From Hyphomicrobiaceae bacterium (GTDB lineage Bacteria > Pseudomonadota > Alphaproteobacteria > Rhizobiales > Xanthobacteraceae): DNA of 64,000 nucleotides. Position 1 is the first letter of the stretch. Every line of letters begins with the position of its first letter. The notes beneath the pieces are model-generated. The model was not told the DNA's origin. It was given only the letters and a program-made list of their open reading frames with translations, and searched no databases. The DNA lies in the NCBI GenBank assembly GCA_021324465.1, contig JAJPJB010000092.1, positions 62,001-126,000 of the forward strand, in the 5' to 3' direction. Made by a program: the position numbers and the translations under genes. Shown here piece by piece: positions 42,682-52,475 of this stretch.

Positions 42682-44394
42682 ATGCCGACCACGATCAGCC
42701 GTTCCCTCTATGCCGATATGTTTGGTCCGACGACCGGCGACCGCGTTCGGCTCGCCGACACGGATCTTATCATCGAGGTCGAAAAGGATTTCACTGTCTA
42801 TGGCGAGGAGGTGAAGTTCGGCGGCGGCAAGGTTATCCGCGACGGCATGGGACAGTCGCAGATCACCAATCGCCAGGGCGCCGCCGATACCGTCATCACC
42901 AATGCGCTGATCGTTGATCATTGGGGCATCGTGAAGGCCGATGTCGGCATCAAAGACGGCGCCGTGCTGGCGATCGGCAAAGCGGGCAATCCCGATATTC
43001 AACCCGATGTCACCATAATCATTGGTCCCGGCACGGAGATCATTGCCGGCGAAGGAAAGATACTGACTGCCGGCGGCTTTGACACCCACATCCATTTTAT
43101 CTGCCCGCAGCAAGTCGAAGAAGCCTTGATGTCGGGCGTGACATCGATGCTCGGCGGCGGCACCGGACCTGCGCATGGCACATTTGCGACCACCTGCACG
43201 CCCGGGCCCTTCCACATCGCCCGCATGATCCAGGCAGCGGACGCCTTTCCAGTAAATCTTGGCTTTGCCGGCAAGGGCAATGCATCGCGGCCGGCGGCGC
43301 TGGAAGAAATGATCAAAGCCGGAGCCTGCGCGCTTAAACTGCACGAGGATTGGGGCACGACGCCGGCTGCGATCGATTGCTGCCTCTCCGTCGCCGACGA
43401 CTATGACGTGCAGGTGATGATTCATACCGATACGCTCAACGAGTCGGGCTTCGTCGAAGATACGATAAGGGCCTTTAAAGGCCGCACCATTCACGCGTTC
43501 CATACCGAGGGCGCCGGCGGCGGCCATGCGCCCGATATCATCAAAGTCGCGGGTTTGCAGAACGTCTTGCCGTCCTCGACCAATCCAACACGGCCCTATA
43601 CGCGTAATACGATCGACGAGCATCTCGATATGCTGATGGTATGTCACCATCTCGACCCCTCGATCGCCGAAGATCTTGCTTTTGCTGAAAGCCGCATTCG
43701 CAAAGAAACGATCGCGGCAGAAGACATCCTGCACGACATCGGCGCGCTCTCGATGATGTCATCCGACAGTCAGGCCATGGGGCGTGTTGGCGAAGTAATC
43801 ATCCGGACCTGGCAGACCGCCGATAAGATGAGAAAGCAACGCGGCCGCCTCGCACAGGAAAACGGCGACAACGACAATGTGCGGGTGAAGCGCTATGTCG
43901 CCAAATACACCATCAATCCGGCGATCGCCCACGGCGTGTCGAAGCTTATCGGTTCGGTGGAGCAGGGGAAGCTTGCCGATCTCGTACTGTGGTCGCCCGC
44001 CTTCTTTGGCGTGAAACCCGATTGCGTGATCAAAGGCGGCTCGATCGTTGCGGCGCCGATGGGCGATCCTAATGCCTCGATTCCGACGCCGCAGCCGGTG
44101 CATTATCGGCCGATGTTCGGCGCCTTCGGCCGTGCTCGCACCGCTTCCTCGGTTCTGTTTTCGTCGAACGCGGCGGTCGGGGCCGGCCTGGGCAAAAAGC
44201 TCGGCATTCAGAAGGAACTAGTCGCAGTGCAAAACACCCGCGGTAAGATTTCCAAGAAAAGCATGATTCACAACGATGCCACGCCAAAGATCGAGGTCGA
44301 TCCGGAGACGTATGAAGTGCGTGCCGACGGCGAGCTTCTGACCTGCGCGCCGGCTGCAGTGTTGCCGATGGCGCAACGCTACTTTTTGTTCTGA
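42682..44394 (+). CDS. ureC: Urease alpha (catalytic) subunit
   Basis: A 570-residue urease alpha subunit hydrolysing urea to ammonia and carbamate. Nickel-site residues are present: [10 protein letters not shown] (two His), [12 protein letters not shown] with the carbamylated Lys, [16 protein letters not shown], and the flap MVCHHLDP with the mobile Cys-His pair. Length is standard. A GGGGC-rich leader precedes ATG 42682. Confidence 0.98.
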   Translation: MPTTISRSLYADMFGPTTGDRVRLADTDLIIEVEKDFTVYGEEVKFGGGKVIRDGMGQSQITNRQGAADTVITNALIVDHWGIVKADVGIKDGAVLAIGKAGNPDIQPDVTIIIGPGTEIIAGEGKILTAGGFDTHIHFICPQQVEEALMSGVTSMLGGGTGPAHGTFATTCTPGPFHIARMIQAADAFPVNLGFAGKGNASRPAALEEMIKAGACALKLHEDWGTTPAAIDCCLSVADDYDVQVMIHTDTLNESGFVEDTIRAFKGRTIHAFHTEGAGGGHAPDIIKVAGLQNVLPSSTNPTRPYTRNTIDEHLDMLMVCHHLDPSIAEDLAFAESRIRKETIAAEDILHDIGALSMMSSDSQAMGRVGEVIIRTWQTADKMRKQRGRLAQENGDNDNVRVKRYVAKYTINPAIAHGVSKLIGSVEQGKLADLVLWSPAFFGVKPDCVIKGGSIVAAPMGDPNASIPTPQPVHYRPMFGAFGRARTASSVLFSSNAAVGAGLGKKLGIQKELVAVQNTRGKISKKSMIHNDATPKIEVDPETYEVRADGELLTCAPAAVLPMAQRYFLF

Positions 44395-44407
44395 GAACGG
44401 AGATCGC

Positions 44408-44905
44408 ATGCGCGCGATTTCAGTGAAGCCGGCTTCGATGTGGTCGGGCGAGCCCAGCGATCGCGTTGTCCTTGACTATGACGGCCGGCACCGCCGGCGC
44501 CTGGCCATGACCGGCGCCAACGGTACGGCCTTTGTTCTTGACCTGCCGGCCACCGCCGAGCTGCGGGGCGGCGACGCGCTGGTCCTGGAGGACGGCCGTC
44601 TCATTGAGATCGAAGCGGCCGCCGAACCGCTTCTGGAGATCCATTGCGCCGATGCCCTTCATCTCGCTCGCGTTGCGTGGCATCTGGGGAACCGCCATGC
44701 GCCGGTGCAGCTGTTGCGACACAGCCTGCGCATTCGCCATGATCACGTGCTTGCCGATATGGCGCGGCAGCTCGGCGCTTGCCTCATCGAGATCTCAGCG
44801 CCCTTCGATCCGGAGGGCGGCGCCTATGCTGCTTCCATGGGCCACCATCGGCATGACACGCATAACGACAATCACCGCGGTCAACACGAGCACGATCATG
44901 GTTGA
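44408..44905 (+). CDS. ureE: Urease accessory protein UreE (nickel metallochaperone)
   Basis: A 165-residue UreE. The conserved core includes [33 protein letters not shown] with the nickel His, and [16 protein letters not shown]. The C-terminus is strongly His-rich ([14 protein letters not shown] then GQHEHDHG), a nickel-storage tail. It ends inside the start of ureF. Confidence 0.95.
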   Translation: MRAISVKPASMWSGEPSDRVVLDYDGRHRRRLAMTGANGTAFVLDLPATAELRGGDALVLEDGRLIEIEAAAEPLLEIHCADALHLARVAWHLGNRHAPVQLLRHSLRIRHDHVLADMARQLGACLIEISAPFDPEGGAYAASMGHHRHDTHNDNHRGQHEHDHG

Positions 44906-45680
44906 GGCGCTATTGCGCGCGTCCCCACGCAGGCGGGGACCTCGACCGCCGGATTCCCACGTGTGCGGAAAGGAGCGGGCGGAGTGTGTCGACGGCTCGC
45001 TCACAAGCAATGCGCTGTACCGGCTGATGGTCTGGTTGTCCCCGGCCTATCCGGTTGGCGCTTTCGCTTATTCGAGCGGCATCGAATGGGCCGTCGAAGC
45101 CGGCGACATTACCAGCGCCGGCACGCTGCGGGTCTGGCTCGAAAGCATGCTTACTATGGGCGCTGGGCTAAACGACGGCATTTTCTTTGCCCATATGCAT
45201 CGCGCCATGACGAGGGACGACGCCGTGGCCGCGAAAGAGACAATGGACCTTTCCGCCGCGCTCGTTGCATCTCGCGAGCGTTACGAGGAAACGACCAGGC
45301 TCGGCCGCGCCTTTATCGAGGTGACGCAAGCGGCGTGGCCATGCCGGGCACTCGGCAAGCTGCAGAAGGTCGCGAACCGCGCGATCACGTATCCTGTCGC
45401 TGTCGGCGCGGCTTGCGCCGGCCACGCGCTTCCTCTTGTCCCCGCGCTTCACGCCTTTCTCGCGGCCGTCGTTGCCAATTGGGTATCGGCCGGCGTGCGC
45501 CTGGTTCCGCTCGGCCACACGGACGGTCAACGCCTGCTGCGCAGCCTTGAGCGGGCAGTTTCGGCGACCGCGCAACGTGCGTCGGATGCTTCGTTCGACG
45601 ATCTCGGCAATGCTTGTTTTCGCGCCGATCTCGCCAGCATGAAACACGAGACGCAATATACTCGCCTGTTCCGAAGCTGA
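44898..45680 (+). CDS. ureF: Urease accessory protein UreF
   Basis: A 260-residue frame in which UreF homology starts at [20 protein letters not shown] (about residue 39) and continues through [15 protein letters not shown] and [15 protein letters not shown]. UreF regulates GTPase activity of UreG during nickel insertion. The N-terminal 30-40 residues ([13 protein letters not shown]) are encoded by a REP-like palindrome, so the start is uncertain: ATG 44898 overlaps ureE, and GTG 44961 would give 239 residues, nearer the usual length. Confidence 0.9.
   Translation: MVEALLRASPRRRGPRPPDSHVCGKERAECVDGSLTSNALYRLMVWLSPAYPVGAFAYSSGIEWAVEAGDITSAGTLRVWLESMLTMGAGLNDGIFFAHMHRAMTRDDAVAAKETMDLSAALVASRERYEETTRLGRAFIEVTQAAWPCRALGKLQKVANRAITYPVAVGAACAGHALPLVPALHAFLAAVVANWVSAGVRLVPLGHTDGQRLLRSLERAVSATAQRASDASFDDLGNACFRADLASMKHETQYTRLFRS
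44921..44972. repeat. REP-like palindrome at the ureE/ureF junction
   Basis: GTCCCC (44921-44926) and GGGGAC (44935-44940) form a hairpin around ACGCAGGC, followed by a second, weaker palindrome with arms TTCC (44954-44957) and GGAA (44967-44970). The pattern resembles dispersed palindromic repeats of Bradyrhizobium-type genomes, recalled from memory. It falls within the frame used for the UreF N-terminus. Confidence 0.6.
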
Positions 45681-45695
45681 TTTGAGGAGCGCGTG

Positions 45696-46325
45696 ATGCA
45701 AAGCCCAAATGGTCCACTTCGTGTTGGCATCGGTGGTCCGGTCGGCTCAGGAAAGACGGCACTGATGGATGCGTTGTGCAAGGCGATGCGCAGCACCTAC
45801 GATATCGCCGCGATCACCAACGATATTTACACCAAATGGGATGCCGAATTTTTAGTGCGCGCGGGCTCGCTGGACGCCGAGCGCATTACGGGTGTCGAAA
45901 CCGGCGGCTGTCCGCATACCGCAATCCGAGAAGACGCGTCGATGAATCTGGCGGCCGTTGCGGATATGCGCCGAAAATTTCCGCAGCTTGATCTCGTGCT
46001 GATCGAATCGGGCGGCGACAATCTGGCCGCGACATTCTCGCCGGAATTGGCAGATTTGACGATTTATGTCATCGATGTTGCGGCCGGAGACAAGATTCCC
46101 TCCAAAGGTGGCCCCGGGATCACGCGCTCGGATCTCCTTGTTATCAACAAAATCGATCTCGCGCCCTATGTCGGAGCGTCGCTGACAAAGATGCAGAACG
46201 ACGCGAAGCGCATGCGCGGGGCAAGGCCCTTTGTCATGACCAATCTGCGTCAGGGCGAAGGCTTGGAGGCGATCGTACGCTTCATTGAGCAAGCCGGCGG
46301 ATTGTCAAGCCGCTTGTCCGCATAA
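45696..46325 (+). CDS. ureG: Urease accessory GTPase UreG
   Basis: A 209-residue SIMIBI GTPase energising nickel insertion. P-loop [17 protein letters not shown], nickel-binding [17 protein letters not shown] (Cys-Pro-His), [18 protein letters not shown] and [11 protein letters not shown] are intact. GAGGAG lies six bases before ATG 45696; a GTG immediately upstream is possible. A terminator follows the gene. Confidence 0.97.
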   Translation: MQSPNGPLRVGIGGPVGSGKTALMDALCKAMRSTYDIAAITNDIYTKWDAEFLVRAGSLDAERITGVETGGCPHTAIREDASMNLAAVADMRRKFPQLDLVLIESGGDNLAATFSPELADLTIYVIDVAAGDKIPSKGGPGITRSDLLVINKIDLAPYVGASLTKMQNDAKRMRGARPFVMTNLRQGEGLEAIVRFIEQAGGLSSRLSA

Positions 46326-46394
46326 CGATCCGGGTATCGCCACGTTCTGAAGGCTTTGACTGCGCATTCTCGCTATGATCGACCGATTGGTGCA

Positions 46395-46431
46395 ACGGGG
46401 CAGAAACACGGAAAGAGCTGCACCCGTTTTT
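46395..46431 (+). terminator. Intrinsic terminator after ureG
   Basis: ACGGGGCAG (46395-46403) pairs with CTGCACCCGT (46418-46427) with one bulged A, around a 14-base loop, followed directly by five T (46427-46431). It ends the presumed urt-ure transcript. Confidence 0.75.
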
Positions 46432-46561
46432 CCCGGCACATAGAGCGGCAGCGGTAAATCCGCGAAGCGGCTGGCTGCCGAACGGCTGCCCAGGACGCCG
46501 TTGAAGTGTTTAAATGATGCTACTGTGCATCCTCCTGATCGATAGAAAGAGGCAAGGGGGA

Positions 46562-48943
46562 ATGTTCGAAGAATTCGATCCATGCACGCAGAGCAGAATG
46601 GTTCGTGATGAGAATCGCTTCGTGCGCGTGCTTTCTCATCCGCAGCACGTCGTCGCGCATGGGGCGACGCCCAAGCTCGCCGCACAATCTTACCTGCGCC
46701 GCTATGGTCACCTGCTCGGCGCGCCGCGTCAGCACCTTAGGCAGCTCTTCCGGCCGATTGGTTGCGAGCTTACTGATGCCGAGGTCGAATATCGGTTTTT
46801 GAGCGAAAAAAGATTGGAGGACCTGACAACGGTCGCTTTTCACCAGACCTGTTGCGGTCTACCGGTGTGGGAGGCAGGGCTGTCGGTTACCCTGAAGCAC
46901 GGCCCCTTCCGCGTCATAGGGGCGCGCTCGACATTGCATCATGGTATTGCGGTGAAGCGCTCTGCCGCTGCGGTGCGATCGCAGCCGCTGGACAATGACG
47001 CCTTGGCTCAGAGCCTCGGTCTCGCCGTCGGCTTGCCGCCTGATGCGTCACCGAAGATAACCGAGCAGCACCTGGTCATCTGCCAGTACAAGCCGGAAAG
47101 GTTGAAACGTGAGACCGCGCCGCCTAAGCGTCGGGCCGCGTTTGAGCATGGCGCGCCGGTGCTTTCGCTGCGCCGCGTTCATGCATCAATTCGGTCCGAC
47201 CGGTATTATGTGGCTCGCGCTGTGTACTTCGCGTTCGATCTGCCGCCGGTCCGCCCGCTTCATTGGGTGGCGCTGGTTGAGGCCGAAACCGCCTCGGTTC
47301 TCTTGCTGCGGCCCTTCATCGACAATGTCGTGGGCTGGGTATTCGAAGCTGATCCGGCGACACTCGGTGGACCGGGCGCACATGCCGGCAATGCCGCCCT
47401 CAACCGGATGCGGAGCGCGGTGAAGCTGCCGCGTCTTGGGGCGCCGGTAAGCGGCATGCAGGCCTTGAGCGGCAGTCGCGTAAAGGTCGCCGATGTCGTC
47501 ACCCCGGCGATAGCGCCGCCAAGGAGGCCAGTGGGCAAAGACTTCAAGTTCAACGCGCGAACCAATAATTTCGCGGCCGTAAATGCCTACTATAATTGCG
47601 ACAGAACGTTCCAACTGGTGGAAGATCTGGGCTTTTCACTGGCCGATTATTTCCCTGGAACAAAATTCCCCAGCCGAGTCGATCACCGCGGCCACTACGG
47701 CAAGAAGACGCCGGACGGGATTGAGATCAATGCGCACTGCGCCGGCAATCCGACCGGCACCGGCATCGGCCACACCGTCTTCGCTCTGGCCGATCTCGGT
47801 GATCCCAAGAAGCCGATCGGCATTGCCTGCGATTGGCGCATCGTGCTGCACGAACTGCTCGGCCACGGAATTCTGTACAATCACATCGGCGCGCCGCGCT
47901 TCAAATTTGCACATAGTGCAGGCGACAGCTTTGCAGCGATCCTGCATGATCCCGACAGCAAAGCGCGTGACCGCGGCGATACCTTTCCGTGGCTCCGTGG
48001 AATTGCCCCGGCGCAGCGTCGGCGCCACGACAGAAAACCCAGCGAGGGATGGGGCTGGAGCGGGGCGATTGGACTCCATCCGTTCGATCCGGTCAAGGAC
48101 GACCGCGGGTACAACAACGAGCAGATCCTGTCATCGACAATGTTCCGCTTTTATCGAGCGATCGGCGGCGACTCCAGGGACGCTGCCATGCGCCGATTTG
48201 CGGCGCGTATGACCTGCCGCATATTGCTGGCGGGAATCTACAGCCTCACGCCGGCGACCAGCCCAATCGACGCGACGCATTTGGCTGCAGCGCTCATGAA
48301 GGCGGATCACGCGAACTGGCGGGCCGAGCACGTTTCAGGCGGCGCCTACCACAAAGTCATTCGCTGGGCGTTCGAAAAACAGGGTCTGTATCAGCTGCCT
48401 CATACCAGGAGGCCGAACAACAAGGAGGGCGCCCCGCCCCCGATCGATATCTACGTTGAGGATGGTCGCCACGGCGAATACGCGTTTCAGTCCGACTACT
48501 GGAATTGCCAGGCGATCTGGAATCGGCGCCGCAAGGATGGCGGCTTGGCGCACGAGACACCGATCGCCGGACAGACCAACTATGCCTATGTGAGGATCAA
48601 GAACCGCGGCTTCAAAGCAGCGACGAACGTGATGGTACGCGCCTTTTACGCGCAGTCTCAGCGCGAACGCGTGTTTCCAGGGGATTACAAGCCAATGAAG
48701 CCTGGTCGGCTTACCGTCGCGCGTGTCGCACCCAATTCATCCAGTGAGATTCTGGTGGGTCCGTTCGCCTGGGTGCCTTCGCGCGACGGCCAGAATTGTC
48801 TTCTCATGATCGCCTGCGCGGATGGCGACCCGAGCAATGTCGACAATTTGAACGGCCGAGACTCCATACCCGACTGGCAGTTGGTGCCGAACGACAACAA
48901 TATCGGACTGCGCAGACTCGGTCATGCGTTGGCGGCGGGTTAA
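46562..48943 (+). CDS. Putative zinc metallopeptidase-like protein with HExxH motif
   Basis: A 793-residue protein I cannot assign to a named family with certainty. The N-terminal part resembles an FTP-type propeptide (TCCGLPVWEAGLSVTLKHG). The centre holds a zinc-site candidate, H430-E431-L-L-G-H435, then AHSAGDSFAAIL, where D455 stands where gluzincins such as fungalysin place the third ligand. The last 190 residues (YAYVRIKNRGFKAATNVMVR) look like a CARDB-type beta-sandwich. No signal peptide is visible. ATG 46562 is chosen because AGGCAAGGGGGA precedes it. It is convergent with the NRPS-like operon. Confidence 0.75.
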   Translation: MFEEFDPCTQSRMVRDENRFVRVLSHPQHVVAHGATPKLAAQSYLRRYGHLLGAPRQHLRQLFRPIGCELTDAEVEYRFLSEKRLEDLTTVAFHQTCCGLPVWEAGLSVTLKHGPFRVIGARSTLHHGIAVKRSAAAVRSQPLDNDALAQSLGLAVGLPPDASPKITEQHLVICQYKPERLKRETAPPKRRAAFEHGAPVLSLRRVHASIRSDRYYVARAVYFAFDLPPVRPLHWVALVEAETASVLLLRPFIDNVVGWVFEADPATLGGPGAHAGNAALNRMRSAVKLPRLGAPVSGMQALSGSRVKVADVVTPAIAPPRRPVGKDFKFNARTNNFAAVNAYYNCDRTFQLVEDLGFSLADYFPGTKFPSRVDHRGHYGKKTPDGIEINAHCAGNPTGTGIGHTVFALADLGDPKKPIGIACDWRIVLHELLGHGILYNHIGAPRFKFAHSAGDSFAAILHDPDSKARDRGDTFPWLRGIAPAQRRRHDRKPSEGWGWSGAIGLHPFDPVKDDRGYNNEQILSSTMFRFYRAIGGDSRDAAMRRFAARMTCRILLAGIYSLTPATSPIDATHLAAALMKADHANWRAEHVSGGAYHKVIRWAFEKQGLYQLPHTRRPNNKEGAPPPIDIYVEDGRHGEYAFQSDYWNCQAIWNRRRKDGGLAHETPIAGQTNYAYVRIKNRGFKAATNVMVRAFYAQSQRERVFPGDYKPMKPGRLTVARVAPNSSSEILVGPFAWVPSRDGQNCLLMIACADGDPSNVDNLNGRDSIPDWQLVPNDNNIGLRRLGHALAAG

Positions 48944-49007
48944 TTCAACTCGATCGCCCCGCAACTCGCAGTCATAGGCTTGGATCGGCTTCCAAATTAG
49001 ATGCGCC

Positions 49008-49181
49008 CTAGGCCTTTTTCAGTTTCTTGTACAAGGCGCTCGTCTTCTGTCGCAGGATTCTGCGAATTTGCGCGTGCCTCCTCAGATGTTTGTCGACTTC
49101 TTTGCGAAGCTGCGCACGCTTGCGTGGACTCAATGCTCTGAGTTCCTTCGCACTGTAAACGGTAGGGCGAAATGCGGACAT
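49008..49181 (-). CDS. Small, highly basic hypothetical protein (57 aa)
   Basis: A 57-residue ORF starting MSAFRPTVYSAKELRALSPR and ending TSALYKKLKKA, with about a third Lys/Arg and strong helical character. GAGGAG stands eight bases before ATG 49181, which makes it a convincing gene. It lies 53 bp downstream of the NRPS-like gene on the same strand and may be its operon partner. Binding to nucleic acid or to an acidic partner is possible, but no family is recognised. Confidence 0.72.
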   Translation of the reverse strand: MSAFRPTVYSAKELRALSPRKRAQLRKEVDKHLRRHAQIRRILRQKTSALYKKLKKA

Positions 49182-49234
49182 GAAGATATCTCCTCAGTGC
49201 TTACGACGGTTGATGGAAAGCTTGCTGCCGGCGC

Positions 49235-52200
49235 TCAATTATTGTTCTTCATCGAGACTGATATAGCCGAAATCGGGCGGTGCGGAGCATTGACCATTTG
49301 TTCCAGCACCTTGCGATAATCTTGACACAGACGATCGATGGATCTGGCGCTGAAGAGATGTGGCTTGTAAATCCACGACCCGACCAGCCCCTCTCGGCCC
49401 TCCCGCAAAGCCAAGATAACATCGAAATTCGAGGCCGTCACCAGCGGTTGTGGCATGGCCGGATTTGCCTCTTCCAAACAAAGAGAGGTCCCTGTGCTCG
49501 CTACTGGCCGCAAGGCGGCGTTATGCAGGACAATCAGAACGCGACAAAGCTCGGCCGGGTCAACGCCTCGCTCGCATTCAAGCGTTGCGGCGAGCTCCTC
49601 GAATGGCAGATCTTGATTGGCGTAAGCCGCGAGCGTCGTGGCGCGAACGCGGCGCGTCACTTCGCGTACCGTCGGATCGCCGGCGATGTTGCTGCGGAGA
49701 ATGACGGTGTTGGCCACGGGGCCGATGAGAGTCTCGGTGCCGGGACGATTGCGGTTGGCGACATTGGTGGCCACCCGCAGGTCGTCCTCGCCGAGATAGC
49801 GCTGCAGCAATATCATGAAGCCGGCGAGGAGGACGATAAACAGCGTAGCATCTTGATCATGGCCAAAACGTCTGACGGCGGCGGTCAACTTCGGCGACAG
49901 CGATATCTCGCGTTGCGCACTGTATAGCGCTTCGGCGCCGCGCTTTCGGCGTAGAATGGGAAAGTGCAGCGGCGGGAGTGGGCCGGCCAGTTGTCGGCGC
50001 CAATAGTCGAGCTGCGCCACGCCATCGGGGCACAGGGGCCACTGCCTTTGCCAGCTCGCGAAATCCGCATATTGCAAGGCGAGCGGCTCAAGCGGCGAAC
50101 TCTTTCCTTGAGAATAGGCATCGTAGAGGGCAACCAGCTCATTGACGATAACGCCGAGAGACCAGCCATCGACGATGATTTGATGCATGGTGAGCAATAA
50201 AAGGTGCTCAACTTTACTAAGCCGCACCAGGCGCGAACGAATGAACGGCCCGCGCGAAAGGTCGAAGGGAACAAGGAATTCGTCTGTTATGATGTTCCGA
50301 CCGGCGACTTGCCGTTTGGCGTTGGGCAGCGCAGAAATGTCGTCGAATATCAGCGGTACATGCAAACTTCGGGCGATGGCTTGGAGGTGGCGGCCATTCT
50401 GGACATCAAAGCTCGTGCGCAGAATCTCGTGGCGCTGCACGATCTCATTGATGCAGCGCTTCAAAATTGATTTGTCGAGGCGGGAAGTTATCCGCAGCGT
50501 GTGCATCACGACAAGAAATGGCAGATCGGGCGATGCATGATGGAGCTTTGCCGACCGTTCCTGAGCCGGAGAAGCAGGCAAGGCCAACCGCCGCGACACG
50601 CGATTGATCTGTGAATGCGATAACCGAGCGCTGCTGCCCGCTTTCAGGAGCGGCTCAATATGGGTCGCCATTTCTGCGACTGTCGGAGCATCGAACAGGC
50701 TGACGATCCCGAGCTGAATCGCGAAGGTCTCGAAAATGCGGGTCAAGGCTTGCGCGGCCAAAAGCGAATCGCCGCCCAGGTCGAAAAAGTCATCGTGGAT
50801 GCCGACGCGTTCGCGCTGAAGCACCTGCCCCCAGATTGCGGCAAGCATGGTCTCGACCGACGTGCGCGGCCCAACGAACGGCCGCTCTGGGTTGCCCGTC
50901 AGCCCCAGCTTGGCGGCAAGGCCGACGCGTTGCACTTTGCCGGTCGGTCCCTTCGGCAACTGCTCCACGAAAAGAATTTGGCGGGGAATCTTGAAGTCAG
51001 CGAGCCGTAGCGCGGCAAACTGGCGAATGTCTTTCGCCGTTACATCGGCGTTCGGGCGCAACACAACAGCGGCCGCGACGTCTTCACCCAACGTGGGGTG
51101 GGGGGAGGCAAACGTGACGGCCTCAGCAACGGCCGGGTGCTCAAGCAAAACGTCGTCGACTTCCCGCGGCGCGATGTTTTCACCACCGCGGTTGATCATC
51201 TCCCGCGTGCGGCCGGACAGGAAAAGGTAGCCGTCAGGATCGAAAAAGCCCTGGTCGCCGGTTTTGAGCCAGGCACCGACGAAGGCGGCCTTGGTGGCAA
51301 CTGGATCGCCGTCGTAACCTTGCATGACGCTTGGACCGCGAACGGCAACCTCGCCGGTCTCGCCGGGCGAAAGCGTATTCCCCCGCTCATCGATGATGGC
51401 GACGTCAAGTCCCACCGGCACGCCGACAGAGCCGGGTTTGCGCTGGTGAGGCGGCAAAGGATTGCAGGCGATAGGAGCAGATGCAGTTTCAGTCATTCCG
51501 TAGAATTCGATGACCGAGGTCCGGAAGGTGCGTTCCAATTCGGCAAACACCGGGGGTGGCAGTGGCGCCGATGCGGAGCGGACGAAACGCAGTCGTACAT
51601 CGTCGAGGCGATCTCGACCTTGCCGCCCGCGCGCCAGGATCGCCTGGTGGACGGTCGGTACCGCCGAGTACCAGGTTGGTCGAAAAGCGGAGAGCCAGCC
51701 GAAGAACTGGTTTGCGTCAAAGCCAGGCGTACAAACAATGCTGCCGCCCGCGGCAAGGGAAGCAAAGACCGTAGCGATTAGTCCGTGGCCGTGAAACAAC
51801 GGCAGCACGTTCAGGCAGCGATCGGATTCGCCAAGCGCCAATGCGGCAACCGAAGTGTAAGCTGAAGCGCATATATTCGCATGTGACAGCGGCACGATCT
51901 TGGGCCGCGACGTCGTGCCCGATGTCAGCAGCATGACCGCGATGTCGCCGGGACCCACGGGATCAGGCGAAGCCTGCAAGGCTCGCTCCGCCGCCAGCGA
52001 GAACAGCCCGGCTTCATTACCCGTCGGCGCGATGTCGATCACCAGCATGCCGGCGGCAAGCGCGAGGCGACGCGCCGGGCTGTCGAGGCTGGCGCAAGTG
52101 ACGAGCGCGCAAGGCCGCAACGCCGCAAAGTAGCGCTCCACCTCTTCCGCGGCATAGTTCGCGTTGACCACCGCGCAGGCTGTATTGCAGGCCAAACACA

Positions 52201-52435
52201 CGATGGCGACGGCGGCTTCCGGACCGTTCGGCAGCATCACCGCGACGCGATCCCGGCGGCCTATTCCCATGGCGCGCAGCTCGCTCCCGGTCTTCTCAAT
52301 GTGCCGATAGAGATGGTCATAGCTCAGGGCCGGACGATCCAACGCGAGGATCGCCGGCGCATGGGCGAAATGGCGACCGTGATGCGCAAGCAAGTCCCGG
52401 AAAGAAGGAAACGGGATTGAGACGCTTGGCGCCAT
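49235..52435 (-). CDS. NRPS-like protein: adenylation, carrier and terminal condensation domains
   Basis: A 1066-residue protein. Residues 1-500 are an ANL adenylation/acyl-ligase domain (LLTSGTTSRPKIVPLSH, EFYGMTETASAPIA, KTGDQGFFDPDGYLFLSGR, catalytic Lys in GPTGKVQR). A carrier domain follows (DDFFDLGGDSLLAAQ, phosphopantetheine Ser557), then a condensation domain (about 630-1066). The condensation motif HHxxxDG reads HQIIVDG (H751-G757), so the catalytic second His is Gln. There is no thioesterase. The product would be released by another enzyme or transferred to an outside acceptor. ATG 52435 lies 40 bp after the cyclase gene. Confidence 0.9.
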   Translation of the reverse strand: MAPSVSIPFPSFRDLLAHHGRHFAHAPAILALDRPALSYDHLYRHIEKTGSELRAMGIGRRDRVAVMLPNGPEAAVAIVCLACNTACAVVNANYAAEEVERYFAALRPCALVTCASLDSPARRLALAAGMLVIDIAPTGNEAGLFSLAAERALQASPDPVGPGDIAVMLLTSGTTSRPKIVPLSHANICASAYTSVAALALGESDRCLNVLPLFHGHGLIATVFASLAAGGSIVCTPGFDANQFFGWLSAFRPTWYSAVPTVHQAILARGRQGRDRLDDVRLRFVRSASAPLPPPVFAELERTFRTSVIEFYGMTETASAPIACNPLPPHQRKPGSVGVPVGLDVAIIDERGNTLSPGETGEVAVRGPSVMQGYDGDPVATKAAFVGAWLKTGDQGFFDPDGYLFLSGRTREMINRGGENIAPREVDDVLLEHPAVAEAVTFASPHPTLGEDVAAAVVLRPNADVTAKDIRQFAALRLADFKIPRQILFVEQLPKGPTGKVQRVGLAAKLGLTGNPERPFVGPRTSVETMLAAIWGQVLQRERVGIHDDFFDLGGDSLLAAQALTRIFETFAIQLGIVSLFDAPTVAEMATHIEPLLKAGSSARLSHSQINRVSRRLALPASPAQERSAKLHHASPDLPFLVVMHTLRITSRLDKSILKRCINEIVQRHEILRTSFDVQNGRHLQAIARSLHVPLIFDDISALPNAKRQVAGRNIITDEFLVPFDLSRGPFIRSRLVRLSKVEHLLLLTMHQIIVDGWSLGVIVNELVALYDAYSQGKSSPLEPLALQYADFASWQRQWPLCPDGVAQLDYWRRQLAGPLPPLHFPILRRKRGAEALYSAQREISLSPKLTAAVRRFGHDQDATLFIVLLAGFMILLQRYLGEDDLRVATNVANRNRPGTETLIGPVANTVILRSNIAGDPTVREVTRRVRATTLAAYANQDLPFEELAATLECERGVDPAELCRVLIVLHNAALRPVASTGTSLCLEEANPAMPQPLVTASNFDVILALREGREGLVGSWIYKPHLFSARSIDRLCQDYRKVLEQMVNAPHRPISAISVSMKNNN

Positions 52436-52475
52436 GATAGACTGGTCCAACACGACGTCAGGCCTTGCCAATAAT

